The position numbers and the translations under genes were made by a program. The notes beneath the pieces were generated by a model, which was not told the origin of the DNA, did no database searches, and worked only from the letters and a program-made list of their open reading frames with translations. Shown piece after piece: positions 7,577 to 14,681 of a stretch of DNA of 39,640 bases. The DNA lies in NCBI GenBank assembly GCA_017619635.1, contig JAFZRZ010000012.1, positions 1 to 39,640 of the forward strand. Direction: 5' to 3'. The number at the start of each line of letters is the position of its first letter. Positions within the stretch are counted from its first letter, which is position 1. This stretch comes from Lachnospiraceae bacterium. GTDB lineage: Bacteria; Bacillota; Clostridia; Lachnospirales; Lachnospiraceae.

Positions 7577-9547
7577 TTATGCACCGAGATAGGTCATAAC
7601 CTGTTCGAGCATTTCTGTGAAACTCTCTATGGCGATCTCTCTTGTTCTGCCTGTTATCGGGAAGAACTCTCTGTTTGAGATCATCTCCTTAAGTCTTCTT
7701 AATTCTGAGATATCCTTCATATAGAACTGATTGATGGTTGCTCTGTCATATACAACAAGGAATGCTTTCTTGATCTTGTATATATCCTCGAGTGTGCTCC
7801 TTCTTAACAGTTCCACTATCCTGTCGATAGAGATGAACTCCGTGAATGAGCGGTGCTCGATATAGTAATCCTTCTTGTCTGTACAGTTCTCCATGAACTT
7901 GTCAGCGCTCTCATACTTATTGTTATCAACCGCTGCAGCAATATTGATCTCTCTGTTCTTCTCATCGATACGAGCTTCGATAGGTCCGTAGATCTCCATA
8001 TAGAGCTTTCTTTCAGCTTCAGATACGAAGGTCCTTGGCATCTTTCCGATCTCCTGACACTCTGTCGCCTGATCGATAAGATCGAGCATTGTCTTCTGAA
8101 CATCCTTGATATCTCTGTTATAGAGTTTCATCCTGCCAAGATATATGAGCAGATCGATGATGTTCTGATAATCCATGTATGAGTATTTGCCTTCTTTAAG
8201 CTCGTTTGTGAGCTTGTTTGTAAGAAGTTCAACTTCCTCATCCGATTTGATCCTCCAATCCTGGAGTTCTGATAATGCCTTACCGGTTGATTTGATCTTC
8301 TTGTTTCTCAAGCTCTCCTGCTCTTCAAGGTTTATTACCTGTTTTGCAGACTGGTTGAATGCCTGGTCATCCCAGAATGTCTTTGTGATCCACTCATCGA
8401 TGAATCTGTGACGCATTATATGCTCATTCTCTTTTCCTTCAAAGACGATGTAATCGACATTAAGACCTGAGTTCCAGGGAGCAAGCTTCTTATTCTTTCC
8501 GATAGCGCCTGAAAGCCAGATGCTGTACTGAAGGAATGAATCCACAACTGTCTCGTAAAGCTTGGCATTTCCGTAATATTCCTTGGTCTTCTTATAGATC
8601 TCATTGTACTTGTCTATCCAGCGAAGGAAGATACGGAGGTTTCTGTTGTCGGTCTCCATGAATGACTTCTCGATCCTGTCGATATGATCAAGAAGGAATT
8701 TTCTGTAGGTCTCATCCTTTACATATGCTGCAGTTCCTACAGAAGGATCACCGTTTATAACCTCTAAGATCGTCTCCTTAAGGCTCGGATAGTAAGGAAG
8801 TGTCTTACCTACTACCTTTTCACGGATATCCTTGTATACATAGTTTACTGAGTAAACATTCTCATTTAACTTCTTAAGATCATCCACGCTTATCGCAGAT
8901 ATATCCTTCTTCTTTGAAGCAGGCTTGCCGTCTGCATCCTCAGGCTCGTTTAAGAGGCTCTTTCCGCCGATCAAGAGTGAAAGATACTTAAGCTCGAGAT
9001 TGCTGTTTGTATAGATCTTACCTATATTCTCCTCATCTGCAAGGATGATTATCTTACATCCGCAGTGCTCGATAAGGTTATCTATGAATCCGAGTACCTC
9101 ATCAACTGGTATGGTACATCTTTCAAGGTCATCAAAACAGATGACAAAGTTCTTTACCTTGCTGAGTTCCTTCATGGTACTGGGTTTGCTCATATCCATT
9201 GCTACCATGTCATTTATCGATACAGATACGGCCTTACTTGCGATCGCCAGCATTCCGTTTGCAGCATTTAACATATCCCTTGAGCCATACTTCTTCCATT
9301 TAAGATGAAGCATGAAATTTGTCATGAGCTGCTTTGCCAGCGCATCGATCGTTGCTATACCGTAGAGAGATATATAGATATTCTCTCTGGGCGCATCATT
9401 CACCGCCGTTGCAACCGCATCAACAAGGTGATGCTCATACAGATAGGTCTTACCTGATCCCCAGGGGCTGTCGATAAGTATGGCATACTGTGCCATATCG
9501 TCCCTTACATAGTCTCTCACGCACCTAATGATCTCTTCTCGTGTCAT
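7577..9547 (-). CDS. KAP-type P-loop NTPase, soluble form
   Basis: A 656-residue ATPase of the KAP/STAND-related group. Walker A is DSPWGSGKT (26-34). Walker B is FVICFDD (134-140) running into DDLER (139-143), the hallmark of KAP proteins, with a likely sensor segment IIILADEENI near 165-175. KAP NTPases often carry membrane helices between Walker A and B; here that interval (35-133) has at most one weakly hydrophobic patch, so I expect a cytoplasmic protein. The C-terminal ~400 residues are helical and charged, with no family I recognise. The start has GGAGGG upstream. It lies 34 nt after the dehydrogenase gene and probably shares its promoter. KAP relatives include phage-defence proteins, but no nuclease or other effector adjoins it; function is open. 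Confidence 0.82.
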   Translation of the reverse strand: MTREEIIRCVRDYVRDDMAQYAILIDSPWGSGKTYLYEHHLVDAVATAVNDAPRENIYISLYGIATIDALAKQLMTNFMLHLKWKKYGSRDMLNAANGMLAIASKAVSVSINDMVAMDMSKPSTMKELSKVKNFVICFDDLERCTIPVDEVLGFIDNLIEHCGCKIIILADEENIGKIYTNSNLELKYLSLLIGGKSLLNEPEDADGKPASKKKDISAISVDDLKKLNENVYSVNYVYKDIREKVVGKTLPYYPSLKETILEVINGDPSVGTAAYVKDETYRKFLLDHIDRIEKSFMETDNRNLRIFLRWIDKYNEIYKKTKEYYGNAKLYETVVDSFLQYSIWLSGAIGKNKKLAPWNSGLNVDYIVFEGKENEHIMRHRFIDEWITKTFWDDQAFNQSAKQVINLEEQESLRNKKIKSTGKALSELQDWRIKSDEEVELLTNKLTNELKEGKYSYMDYQNIIDLLIYLGRMKLYNRDIKDVQKTMLDLIDQATECQEIGKMPRTFVSEAERKLYMEIYGPIEARIDEKNREINIAAAVDNNKYESADKFMENCTDKKDYYIEHRSFTEFISIDRIVELLRRSTLEDIYKIKKAFLVVYDRATINQFYMKDISELRRLKEMISNREFFPITGRTREIAIESFTEMLEQVMTYLGA

Positions 9548-9581
9548 TTACTCTTCCCTCCGATTATATATTTTCCTTCAA

Positions 9582-10646
9582 TCATTTATTATTCTGCATT
9601 CTGTCATATATCTCATCGAGCCATTCCCTGTTAAGCTCGGTGTTGTTAAGTATGGTCACCCTGTTGGGTCTTGTTGAAGCAGCCCTGCTCCATATCTCAT
9701 AAAACAGATCCTTATCGATTCCGTATGAGGCAGGATCTATATCAAGTCCGTATGCCCTGCATACCTCCAACATCTTCATATCGTCTCTGCCCTGGAAGTT
9801 TGCAGCCCCTACACTTCCCAGTGCGACGGCCATCCCGTGGCTTATCTTTATCTGCGGATAATACTCCTCTATCGCGTGACAGAAAAGATGCTCGCTTCCG
9901 CTGCACGGTCTTGAGGAACCCGCTATCTCCATCGCAAGGCCTCCCATAACAAGAGCTCTTGCAAGTGTCCTTAGAAAGGCCACGCTTGTTATATTCTTCT
10001 CGTCAAAATGAGCAATTGAGTCATAACACATCCAGGCTATCGAATAAGCAAAGTCATCTACCGGCTTGCCTTCCGCTTCTGAAGCCATCATCCAGTCATA
10101 GACTGCCGTATACTTGCCTATCGTATCTCCGATACCGCCCAGTGTCTGACTCTGAGGGGCTTTCTGTATCATATCCGTATCCACTATTATCGCAGTGGGT
10201 ATCTTGCAGGCAAGCGTCTTTCTGCTGCTACCCTCAGTACCGAGCACGGAAAAGGGTGAAGCCAAAGAATCGTTGCTAAGATTGGTGGGAAGACAGATAT
10301 AAACTGCCTTACTCACATAGGCAGCATATTTGGCAACATCCAAAACCCTTCCGCCGCCAAAGCCTATGACTACCTTTATATCCTCAATGCATATCTTCTT
10401 TGCTATCGTGACCGCCTCATCAAAATCCGCAGTCACAACCTCAAAGACTTCAGCACCGTTATGATCTTTTTGTATCTCGGAAACAATGTCACCGTACAGA
10501 TCATGCAAAAACTTCTCTGTGATGACCAAAGACTTCTTCCCTTCTATCTCTGGAAGATACCGTTTAAGGACCTCGTCGGTCCTCGTAAAGACACCCTCTT
10601 CGACTACCAGACAAAGAGGGAGATTAAAGCGAGAATGCTGATTCAT
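9582..10646 (-). CDS. Glycerol-1-phosphate dehydrogenase-like enzyme (AraM/EgsA family)
   Basis: A 354-residue cytoplasmic enzyme of the iron-containing alcohol dehydrogenase superfamily. Visible signatures are GFGGGRVLDVAKYAA (nucleotide binding, about 93-107), PTNLSNDSLASPFSV (about 118-132), GGIGDTIGKYTA, SGSEHLFCHAIEE and ISHGMAVALG, whose Asp and two His correspond to metal ligands in the family. Archaeal EgsA and Bacillus AraM reduce dihydroxyacetone phosphate to sn-glycerol-1-phosphate with NAD(P)H. The ATG at 10646 is chosen over the upstream TTG at 10658; GGGG stands 6 nt before it. It is the first gene of a two-gene unit with the KAP NTPase. No lipid or teichoic-acid genes adjoin it, so the pathway fed by the product is unclear, and substrate assignment is from the family. 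Confidence 0.85.
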   Translation of the reverse strand: MNQHSRFNLPLCLVVEEGVFTRTDEVLKRYLPEIEGKKSLVITEKFLHDLYGDIVSEIQKDHNGAEVFEVVTADFDEAVTIAKKICIEDIKVVIGFGGGRVLDVAKYAAYVSKAVYICLPTNLSNDSLASPFSVLGTEGSSRKTLACKIPTAIIVDTDMIQKAPQSQTLGGIGDTIGKYTAVYDWMMASEAEGKPVDDFAYSIAWMCYDSIAHFDEKNITSVAFLRTLARALVMGGLAMEIAGSSRPCSGSEHLFCHAIEEYYPQIKISHGMAVALGSVGAANFQGRDDMKMLEVCRAYGLDIDPASYGIDKDLFYEIWSRAASTRPNRVTILNNTELNREWLDEIYDRMQNNK

Positions 10647-10701
10647 ACCATGCCCCAATAATCAAATAAACCCCAAACTCAGAATAAAAAATCCAACAAA
10701 T

Positions 10702-10731
10702 AGTATAACACATTTTCACATGTGTTCTCAA
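10702..10731 (-). promoter_or_regulatory. Promoter of the dehydrogenase-KAP unit with a palindrome in the spacer
   Basis: On the minus strand TTGAGA (10731-10726), an 18-bp spacer and TATACT (10707-10702). The whole spacer is an inverted repeat, ACACAT and ATGTGT around 6 nt (10708-10725), the position expected of a repressor site. The repressor is not identifiable. Confidence 0.7.
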
Positions 10732-10762
10732 TATTATTTAACCTACTGTTTTACAAAAAATG

Positions 10763-11533
10763 TCATTCCTGACCGGCTGTCTTTTCCTTTGTATCCCCGA
10801 AGGACAGATCGATCTTAAACAGTATCTTTATAAGCCAGACTATCGCAACAACGACCAGTATGGGTATCAGGCACGATGTCACTATCATAACGGCTATTGC
10901 CTCAATAAACCTGCTTAACAGACCGGTGACATAATCAACTATCGTTCCTGCGGCATCACCTATCCATGAGATAAACTTCTCAACCGATGAAGTATCCTCA
11001 TCCTGTATGCTTATCTCATCGGCTATGCCTATAGTCTGCTCTATGCTGTCTGCATAATTCGAATAAACCTTTTCTGATGCCAGTATCCCTAAGGGGATCG
11101 CAAAATAAACAGCAAATGCCACTATGACCAGTTTTGCCGCGAATATCTTTGCCTTTGTCTTTTTTGCTATGATCCCTGCGCACAAAACGAGGCTTGCTAT
11201 CGGTATTATCGCACCAAACGACACATATCCGAGCATTGTCACAAGGTATTTTTCAAGATAAAGGGCACTTAAGACTATAAGAAAATATTTACCCAGTTCC
11301 GCAAACTGCTGTGCTATGGGTGTGCACTGATCATCGGGAAGCAAGGATATGGCAGCCGATGCTCCCGTCGCTCCCGCAGTGAGCTTTAATACACTGTCTA
11401 TCTGTGTGTCTATCATGTCTATCGTATGAACATGGACAGCAGGATCACATGCTTTCGGTGTGATCTTTGCAACAGAAATGAGCGCTATTATTACAAATGC
11501 CAGTACAATCGGGATATTCTTTATTATCTTCAT
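10763..11533 (-). CDS. Polytopic membrane protein of unknown function
   Basis: A 256-residue protein I cannot assign. The N-terminal hydrophobic segment (about 5-22) could be a signal anchor. An extracytoplasmic region with Cys and His residues (ACDPAVHVHTIDMIDTQID) follows, then hydrophobic stretches near 80-100, 105-125, 130-150 and 210-245. The ATG at 11533 (MKIIKNIP) is chosen because the longer frame to 11599 would overlap the DUF4230 gene and GGAG stands upstream of 11533. It is the last gene of the AlaX-DUF4230 operon, starting 10 nt after the DUF4230 stop, and no good terminator follows. A partnership with DUF4230 is suggested only by position. Confidence 0.75.
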   Translation of the reverse strand: MKIIKNIPIVLAFVIIALISVAKITPKACDPAVHVHTIDMIDTQIDSVLKLTAGATGASAAISLLPDDQCTPIAQQFAELGKYFLIVLSALYLEKYLVTMLGYVSFGAIIPIASLVLCAGIIAKKTKAKIFAAKLVIVAFAVYFAIPLGILASEKVYSNYADSIEQTIGIADEISIQDEDTSSVEKFISWIGDAAGTIVDYVTGLLSRFIEAIAVMIVTSCLIPILVVVAIVWLIKILFKIDLSFGDTKEKTAGQE

Positions 11534-11543
11534 CCTGCTCTCC

Positions 11544-12224
11544 TTACTTACTAACGATCTCAATCTCATACTCATCGGAATCAACAAGTGAATTGACAAA
11601 TGAGCTTATTATCTTATTTGCTCCTTCATTTGCCTTATCGACTATTCCCTTTGCCTTTGCTTTCTCAATAGCGGCATTTTCGAATTCTATTATAGAATCG
11701 TTGTATTTTGTCATATCGATCTTGTTCCAGAGACCTTCCTTCTCCTCATAGATCTTGAAGCTGTCATGATCGATATTGGCACCGAAGATCTTCGCTTCAG
11801 GAATGGTGATCGTTATCTTTCTGAGCTCGTCATTTTTATCTATCACAACATCATTGCAGTCTATCCCTGCAGTTACCACACCGTCATAGCTGTATGTGAA
11901 AGATGCTTTTGATTCAAAGATAAAGACCTTTTTTGAGCTTGAGTATTCCTCGACCTGGGTAAAGTAATATTCCTCGGTCGTAAGAAGCCCCATCTCCTTT
12001 AATCCGTCCTCTATTATCTGGGTGTTTACGGTGACTACCTCTTCAACTATATCCGCATCATCAAACAGCTTCTTTCCGTCATTTTGCGTCTGGGTGCTTA
12101 TCTGAACAGCATCACTGTCTGATCTGTATCTCTTTATTATTCCCGCTGTCAAGATCAGGATGATAACAAGCATCACCAGGCTTATCGACAGATATATGAT
12201 CATCTCTTTTTTATACTTATCCAT
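11544..12224 (-). CDS. DUF4230 protein, single-pass membrane anchored
   Basis: A 226-residue protein with one N-terminal membrane helix (about 8-28) and a DUF4230-like domain at about 65-220. Features recalling that family are LLTTEEYYFTQVEEYSSSKKV, SYDGVVTAGIDCNDVVIDK and the closing ITITIPEAKIFGANIDHDSFKIYEE. The function of DUF4230 is not established; the domain should be outside the cell. ATG 12224 is preferred to ATG 12230 because GGAG is at better spacing; the two differ by two residues. It follows the AlaX-type gene by 15 nt and precedes a membrane protein by 10 nt, so the three are probably co-transcribed. Confidence 0.82.
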   Translation of the reverse strand: MDKYKKEMIIYLSISLVMLVIILILTAGIIKRYRSDSDAVQISTQTQNDGKKLFDDADIVEEVVTVNTQIIEDGLKEMGLLTTEEYYFTQVEEYSSSKKVFIFESKASFTYSYDGVVTAGIDCNDVVIDKNDELRKITITIPEAKIFGANIDHDSFKIYEEKEGLWNKIDMTKYNDSIIEFENAAIEKAKAKGIVDKANEGANKIISSFVNSLVDSDEYEIEIVSK

Positions 12225-12239
12225 ACTCATTCTCCGTTT

Positions 12240-13430
12240 TTATATGCTTTTCCAGAAAGCCTCTATATCCTCTCTTTTTGAGACCAGTCTTCCCTGGATC
12301 ATCTGTGAGGATCCTCCGCCTTTTGCCGAAAGTTTTTTATTCATCTCATCAGCCAGTGTTTTGGCATCGACATCTTTACCGCCCGCATAATACCTGTAGC
12401 CGTTTTCATCATCTCCGACAAACAGTCCAACAAAGCCCTCGCGCAGTGATATGAACTCATTGTAGATGTTCTTCATGTTGGCAGCCGAAAGATCCATGTC
12501 AGTAAATACGCATTTATCATAAACACCTGACTTTATATTCTCTATGATGATCTTCTCTGTGAGTTCTGCGACTTTTGAGTTAAGGCGCATATTCTCCTCT
12601 TTAAGATTCTCAACGAGTTTTGGCACGTTGTCGGCATGTGTCGAGAAACCTCTTGCAACAAGCTCTAAATTATCAATGTTGTGTTCTATGTATTCAAGGG
12701 CTCTTCTTCCGCAAAGGATGCCAAGCTGTGTTCCTCCCTTAAACTTCATGAACGATATGATCTTTATGATACCGATAGCTCCGGTCAGTTTCACATGCGG
12801 TGCACAGCAGGCGCAAATATCAATGGTCTCATCTTTGTCACCTATCGTTATGAGCCTGACCTGACCCGCGATGTCTATCTTGCTCCTGTAATCAATGTCC
12901 TTAAGCTCATCTTTTGACGGATATGAATCTGTGATCGGAAGGTTTCTGTACACGATCATGTTTGCCTGTTTTTCAAGTTCTCTTACCTGAGTGGCATCCA
13001 AAATCCCGCTGACGACAAGTGTCACAGCCTCATCATCACTTAAGTGAAAGCCTATGTTGTCATATCCGTAAGTATTGTGTATCAGGCCTGACAGGATATG
13101 CTCTCCGCTGTGGTTTTGCATCCTGTCAAAACGTGTTGCCCAATCTAGTTTACATAATACTTCTGTCCCGGATTCGATCTTATCCTCAACCTCATACCTT
13201 ATGTCGGTCTCAGCCTCTGATGCCGAGCCTATGAGCTCACCGTTAATGATGTTTATCTCTCTGTTGTCACAGACAAGTGTGCCTTTGTCTGCATACTGCC
13301 CTCCCTCTTCGGGGAAGAAGATGGTCTCTTTTAGTTTTATGTAAACCTTTCCATCTTCCTCAAAACAATCTGTAACTACAGTTGAGAGCTCTGTTTTGTA
13401 GCTGTCTCTTTCATATATCTTATCTGTCAA
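12240..13430 (-). CDS. Alanyl-tRNA editing protein (AlaX-type, with DHHA1 domain)
   Basis: A 396-residue stand-alone relative of the alanyl-tRNA synthetase editing and C-terminal regions. The editing-site zinc ligands are visible: HSGEH (H107, H111) and CCAPH (C208, H212). PEEGGQ (40-45) and GFHL (127-130) are also typical. Residues ~330-390, ending GGKDVDAKTL and KGGGSSQMIQGR, match the DHHA1 domain. Such AlaX proteins hydrolyse Ser (or Gly) wrongly attached to tRNA-Ala. The frame starts with TTG at 13430, with AGGA 8 nt upstream; no early ATG is available, so a TTG start is likely. It is the first gene of a three-gene unit with DUF4230 and a membrane protein, an odd mixture of translation quality control and envelope functions. 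Confidence 0.92.
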   Translation of the reverse strand: MTDKIYERDSYKTELSTVVTDCFEEDGKVYIKLKETIFFPEEGGQYADKGTLVCDNREINIINGELIGSASEAETDIRYEVEDKIESGTEVLCKLDWATRFDRMQNHSGEHILSGLIHNTYGYDNIGFHLSDDEAVTLVVSGILDATQVRELEKQANMIVYRNLPITDSYPSKDELKDIDYRSKIDIAGQVRLITIGDKDETIDICACCAPHVKLTGAIGIIKIISFMKFKGGTQLGILCGRRALEYIEHNIDNLELVARGFSTHADNVPKLVENLKEENMRLNSKVAELTEKIIIENIKSGVYDKCVFTDMDLSAANMKNIYNEFISLREGFVGLFVGDDENGYRYYAGGKDVDAKTLADEMNKKLSAKGGGSSQMIQGRLVSKREDIEAFWKSI

Positions 13431-13523
13431 CTGACCATTCCTGCCTTTCGTTTATACCAACTTTTATTTTACCATTATGAAAGATTCTGCTCAATCACAT
13501 AATTTGATATCCCACCCTCTGTC

Positions 13524-13567
13524 AGTAAAAACAAAAAGCAGCATAAACTTACCGTCCATGCCGCTTT
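13524..13567 (-). terminator. Terminator of the DUF6033-like gene
   Basis: On the minus strand AAAGCGGCAT (13567-13558) pairs with ATGCTGCTTT (13544-13535, one G-U pair) across a 13-nt loop, followed by TTGTTTTTAC. It lies about 50 nt after the stop at 13619. Confidence 0.8.
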
Positions 13568-13618
13568 TAGCGCTTTCTCCTGATAAATATCAGAAGACTT
13601 TTCATTTATATAAGATCA

Positions 13619-14383
13619 TCATCCCTTAAAATCTATATGCTGTCCGACCATCATCTCCTGATCGGTCATAACGCTGTTCATCCTTGAGTTCTGGAAATAA
13701 TCATCCACCTTCTTTGTGAGTTCCTCCACACTCGAGGCATAGATGATCTCGACATCGTCATCGTTTTCCACCTCATCAAAGATATCGGTCTTCTTGCCTT
13801 CTATCCGCTCCTTTTCCTTCTCTTTTTGAGCTTTCTTTTCCTCTGCTTTCTTTTCTGCCCTCTTCTCCTCACGCTTCTGCTCTATGCGTTCCTTCTGGGC
13901 ATCTGAGGATTTCTTTAAAACTGCAAAGAATGAAGCTGTGCCTCCGTCATTGATGGTCATTCCGTAACCTTTTACATCGGCTCCCATTGAATCCATCTGC
14001 TTTTTGAGCTGTGACAGACCGCTTGATGCCTGTTCGATGAGTCCCTCATATTTTTGTCTGAAGCTCTCATCCTCTGCCATCTTCTCGATCTTTTCCTCAT
14101 CGATAAGAACAACCGTCTTATGAGGATTGGCAAAGCTTGAAGCCATCATCCTGGCCTGATCCTTCTTATCCTTGCTCACAAGCACGAAATCCATCTTTGA
14201 ATACTTTTTCTTGAGCTCTTCGTAGTAAGAAGCGGCCTTGTCAGACAGTTTCGGTTCTCCCACGGTCTTCCCGTAGTTTGCTTTCTTTACCGATGTCTCA
14301 TCTGTCTTCTTTGCATTTGAAGTCTTATCAGTCGATGACACATAGTTGGAAAGCACTTCCTGTGCTGATGATACATTCATCAT
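13619..14383 (-). CDS. DUF6033-like protein, charged and coiled-coil rich
   Basis: A 254-residue soluble protein resembling a Lachnospiraceae family (DUF6033) of unknown function. Residues 1-45 are Ser/Lys/Thr rich and probably disordered. Residues ~48-160 look globular (KLSDKAASYYEELKKKY, MDFVLVSKD, ASSFANPHKTVVLIDEEKIEKMA, VKGYGMTINDGGTASFFAVLKK). Residues ~165-200 are an almost pure Lys/Glu/Arg stretch, a long helix or coiled coil. An acidic patch and a polar tail that mentions VGQHIDF follow. There is no signal peptide. The start at 14383 has AAGGAGG 8 nt upstream. It appears monocistronic, with a structured leader at 14406-14485. The family call is from recall of motif pattern and is moderate. 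Confidence 0.68.
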   Translation of the reverse strand: MMNVSSAQEVLSNYVSSTDKTSNAKKTDETSVKKANYGKTVGEPKLSDKAASYYEELKKKYSKMDFVLVSKDKKDQARMMASSFANPHKTVVLIDEEKIEKMAEDESFRQKYEGLIEQASSGLSQLKKQMDSMGADVKGYGMTINDGGTASFFAVLKKSSDAQKERIEQKREEKRAEKKAEEKKAQKEKEKERIEGKKTDIFDEVENDDDVEIIYASSVEELTKKVDDYFQNSRMNSVMTDQEMMVGQHIDFKG

Positions 14384-14405
14384 GTTTCCTACCTCCTTGT
14401 AAGAT

Positions 14406-14485
14406 CATATGAGCCTTCACTTCCGTTTGAAGGCAATTTAAACCACCTTAAGCGGGACACCTATATACGGTGCCCCGTATATTAA
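14406..14485 (-). promoter_or_regulatory. Structured leader of the DUF6033-like gene
   Basis: Reading the minus strand, two overlapping hairpins compete: CGGGGCACC with GGTGTCCCG (9 bp including one G-U pair), or TATACGG with CCGTATA (7 bp, GGCA loop). A third stem, GCCTTCA with TGAAGGC, lies nearer the Shine-Dalgarno site. I recognise no known riboswitch class. The rest of the 298-nt gap (14384-14681) holds a terminator at 14575-14630. Confidence 0.45.
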
Positions 14486-14574
14486 ATGGTAGTTACAGTT
14501 AGGTTTCATGGAGTAATTCGAAAATTAAAAAGATATTCTAAGTACCGGATTCCGTTCCATGTAACCAAAGAAAA

Positions 14575-14630
14575 AAGAAACAGAAAACATCTTCTGCATC
14601 CTTGCAGAAAAAATATGTTCTCTGTTTCTT
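14575..14630 (-). terminator. Long-stem terminator of the large lipoprotein gene
   Basis: Three stacked stems form one hairpin: AAGAAACAGA with TCTGTTTCTT, AACAT with ATGTT, and TTCTGC with GCAGAA. Leftward RNA continues in a U-rich run (TTTTCTTTGG). It is 52 nt past the stop at 14682. Confidence 0.8.
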
Positions 14631-14681
14631 ATATCGGTATATTTTTATCGATTGTTTATAGCAATATTGAATTTTAAAAAG

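Noticed and set aside
7853..8411. Plus-strand frames opposite the KAP gene
   Set aside because: They are shadows of the minus-strand coding frame, with no Shine-Dalgarno site and no domain content.
14486..14677. 63-residue plus-strand frame between the DUF6033-like and lipoprotein genes
   Set aside because: It runs across the long-stem terminator at 14575-14630 and has a poor start; the region is explained by the hairpin and leader.
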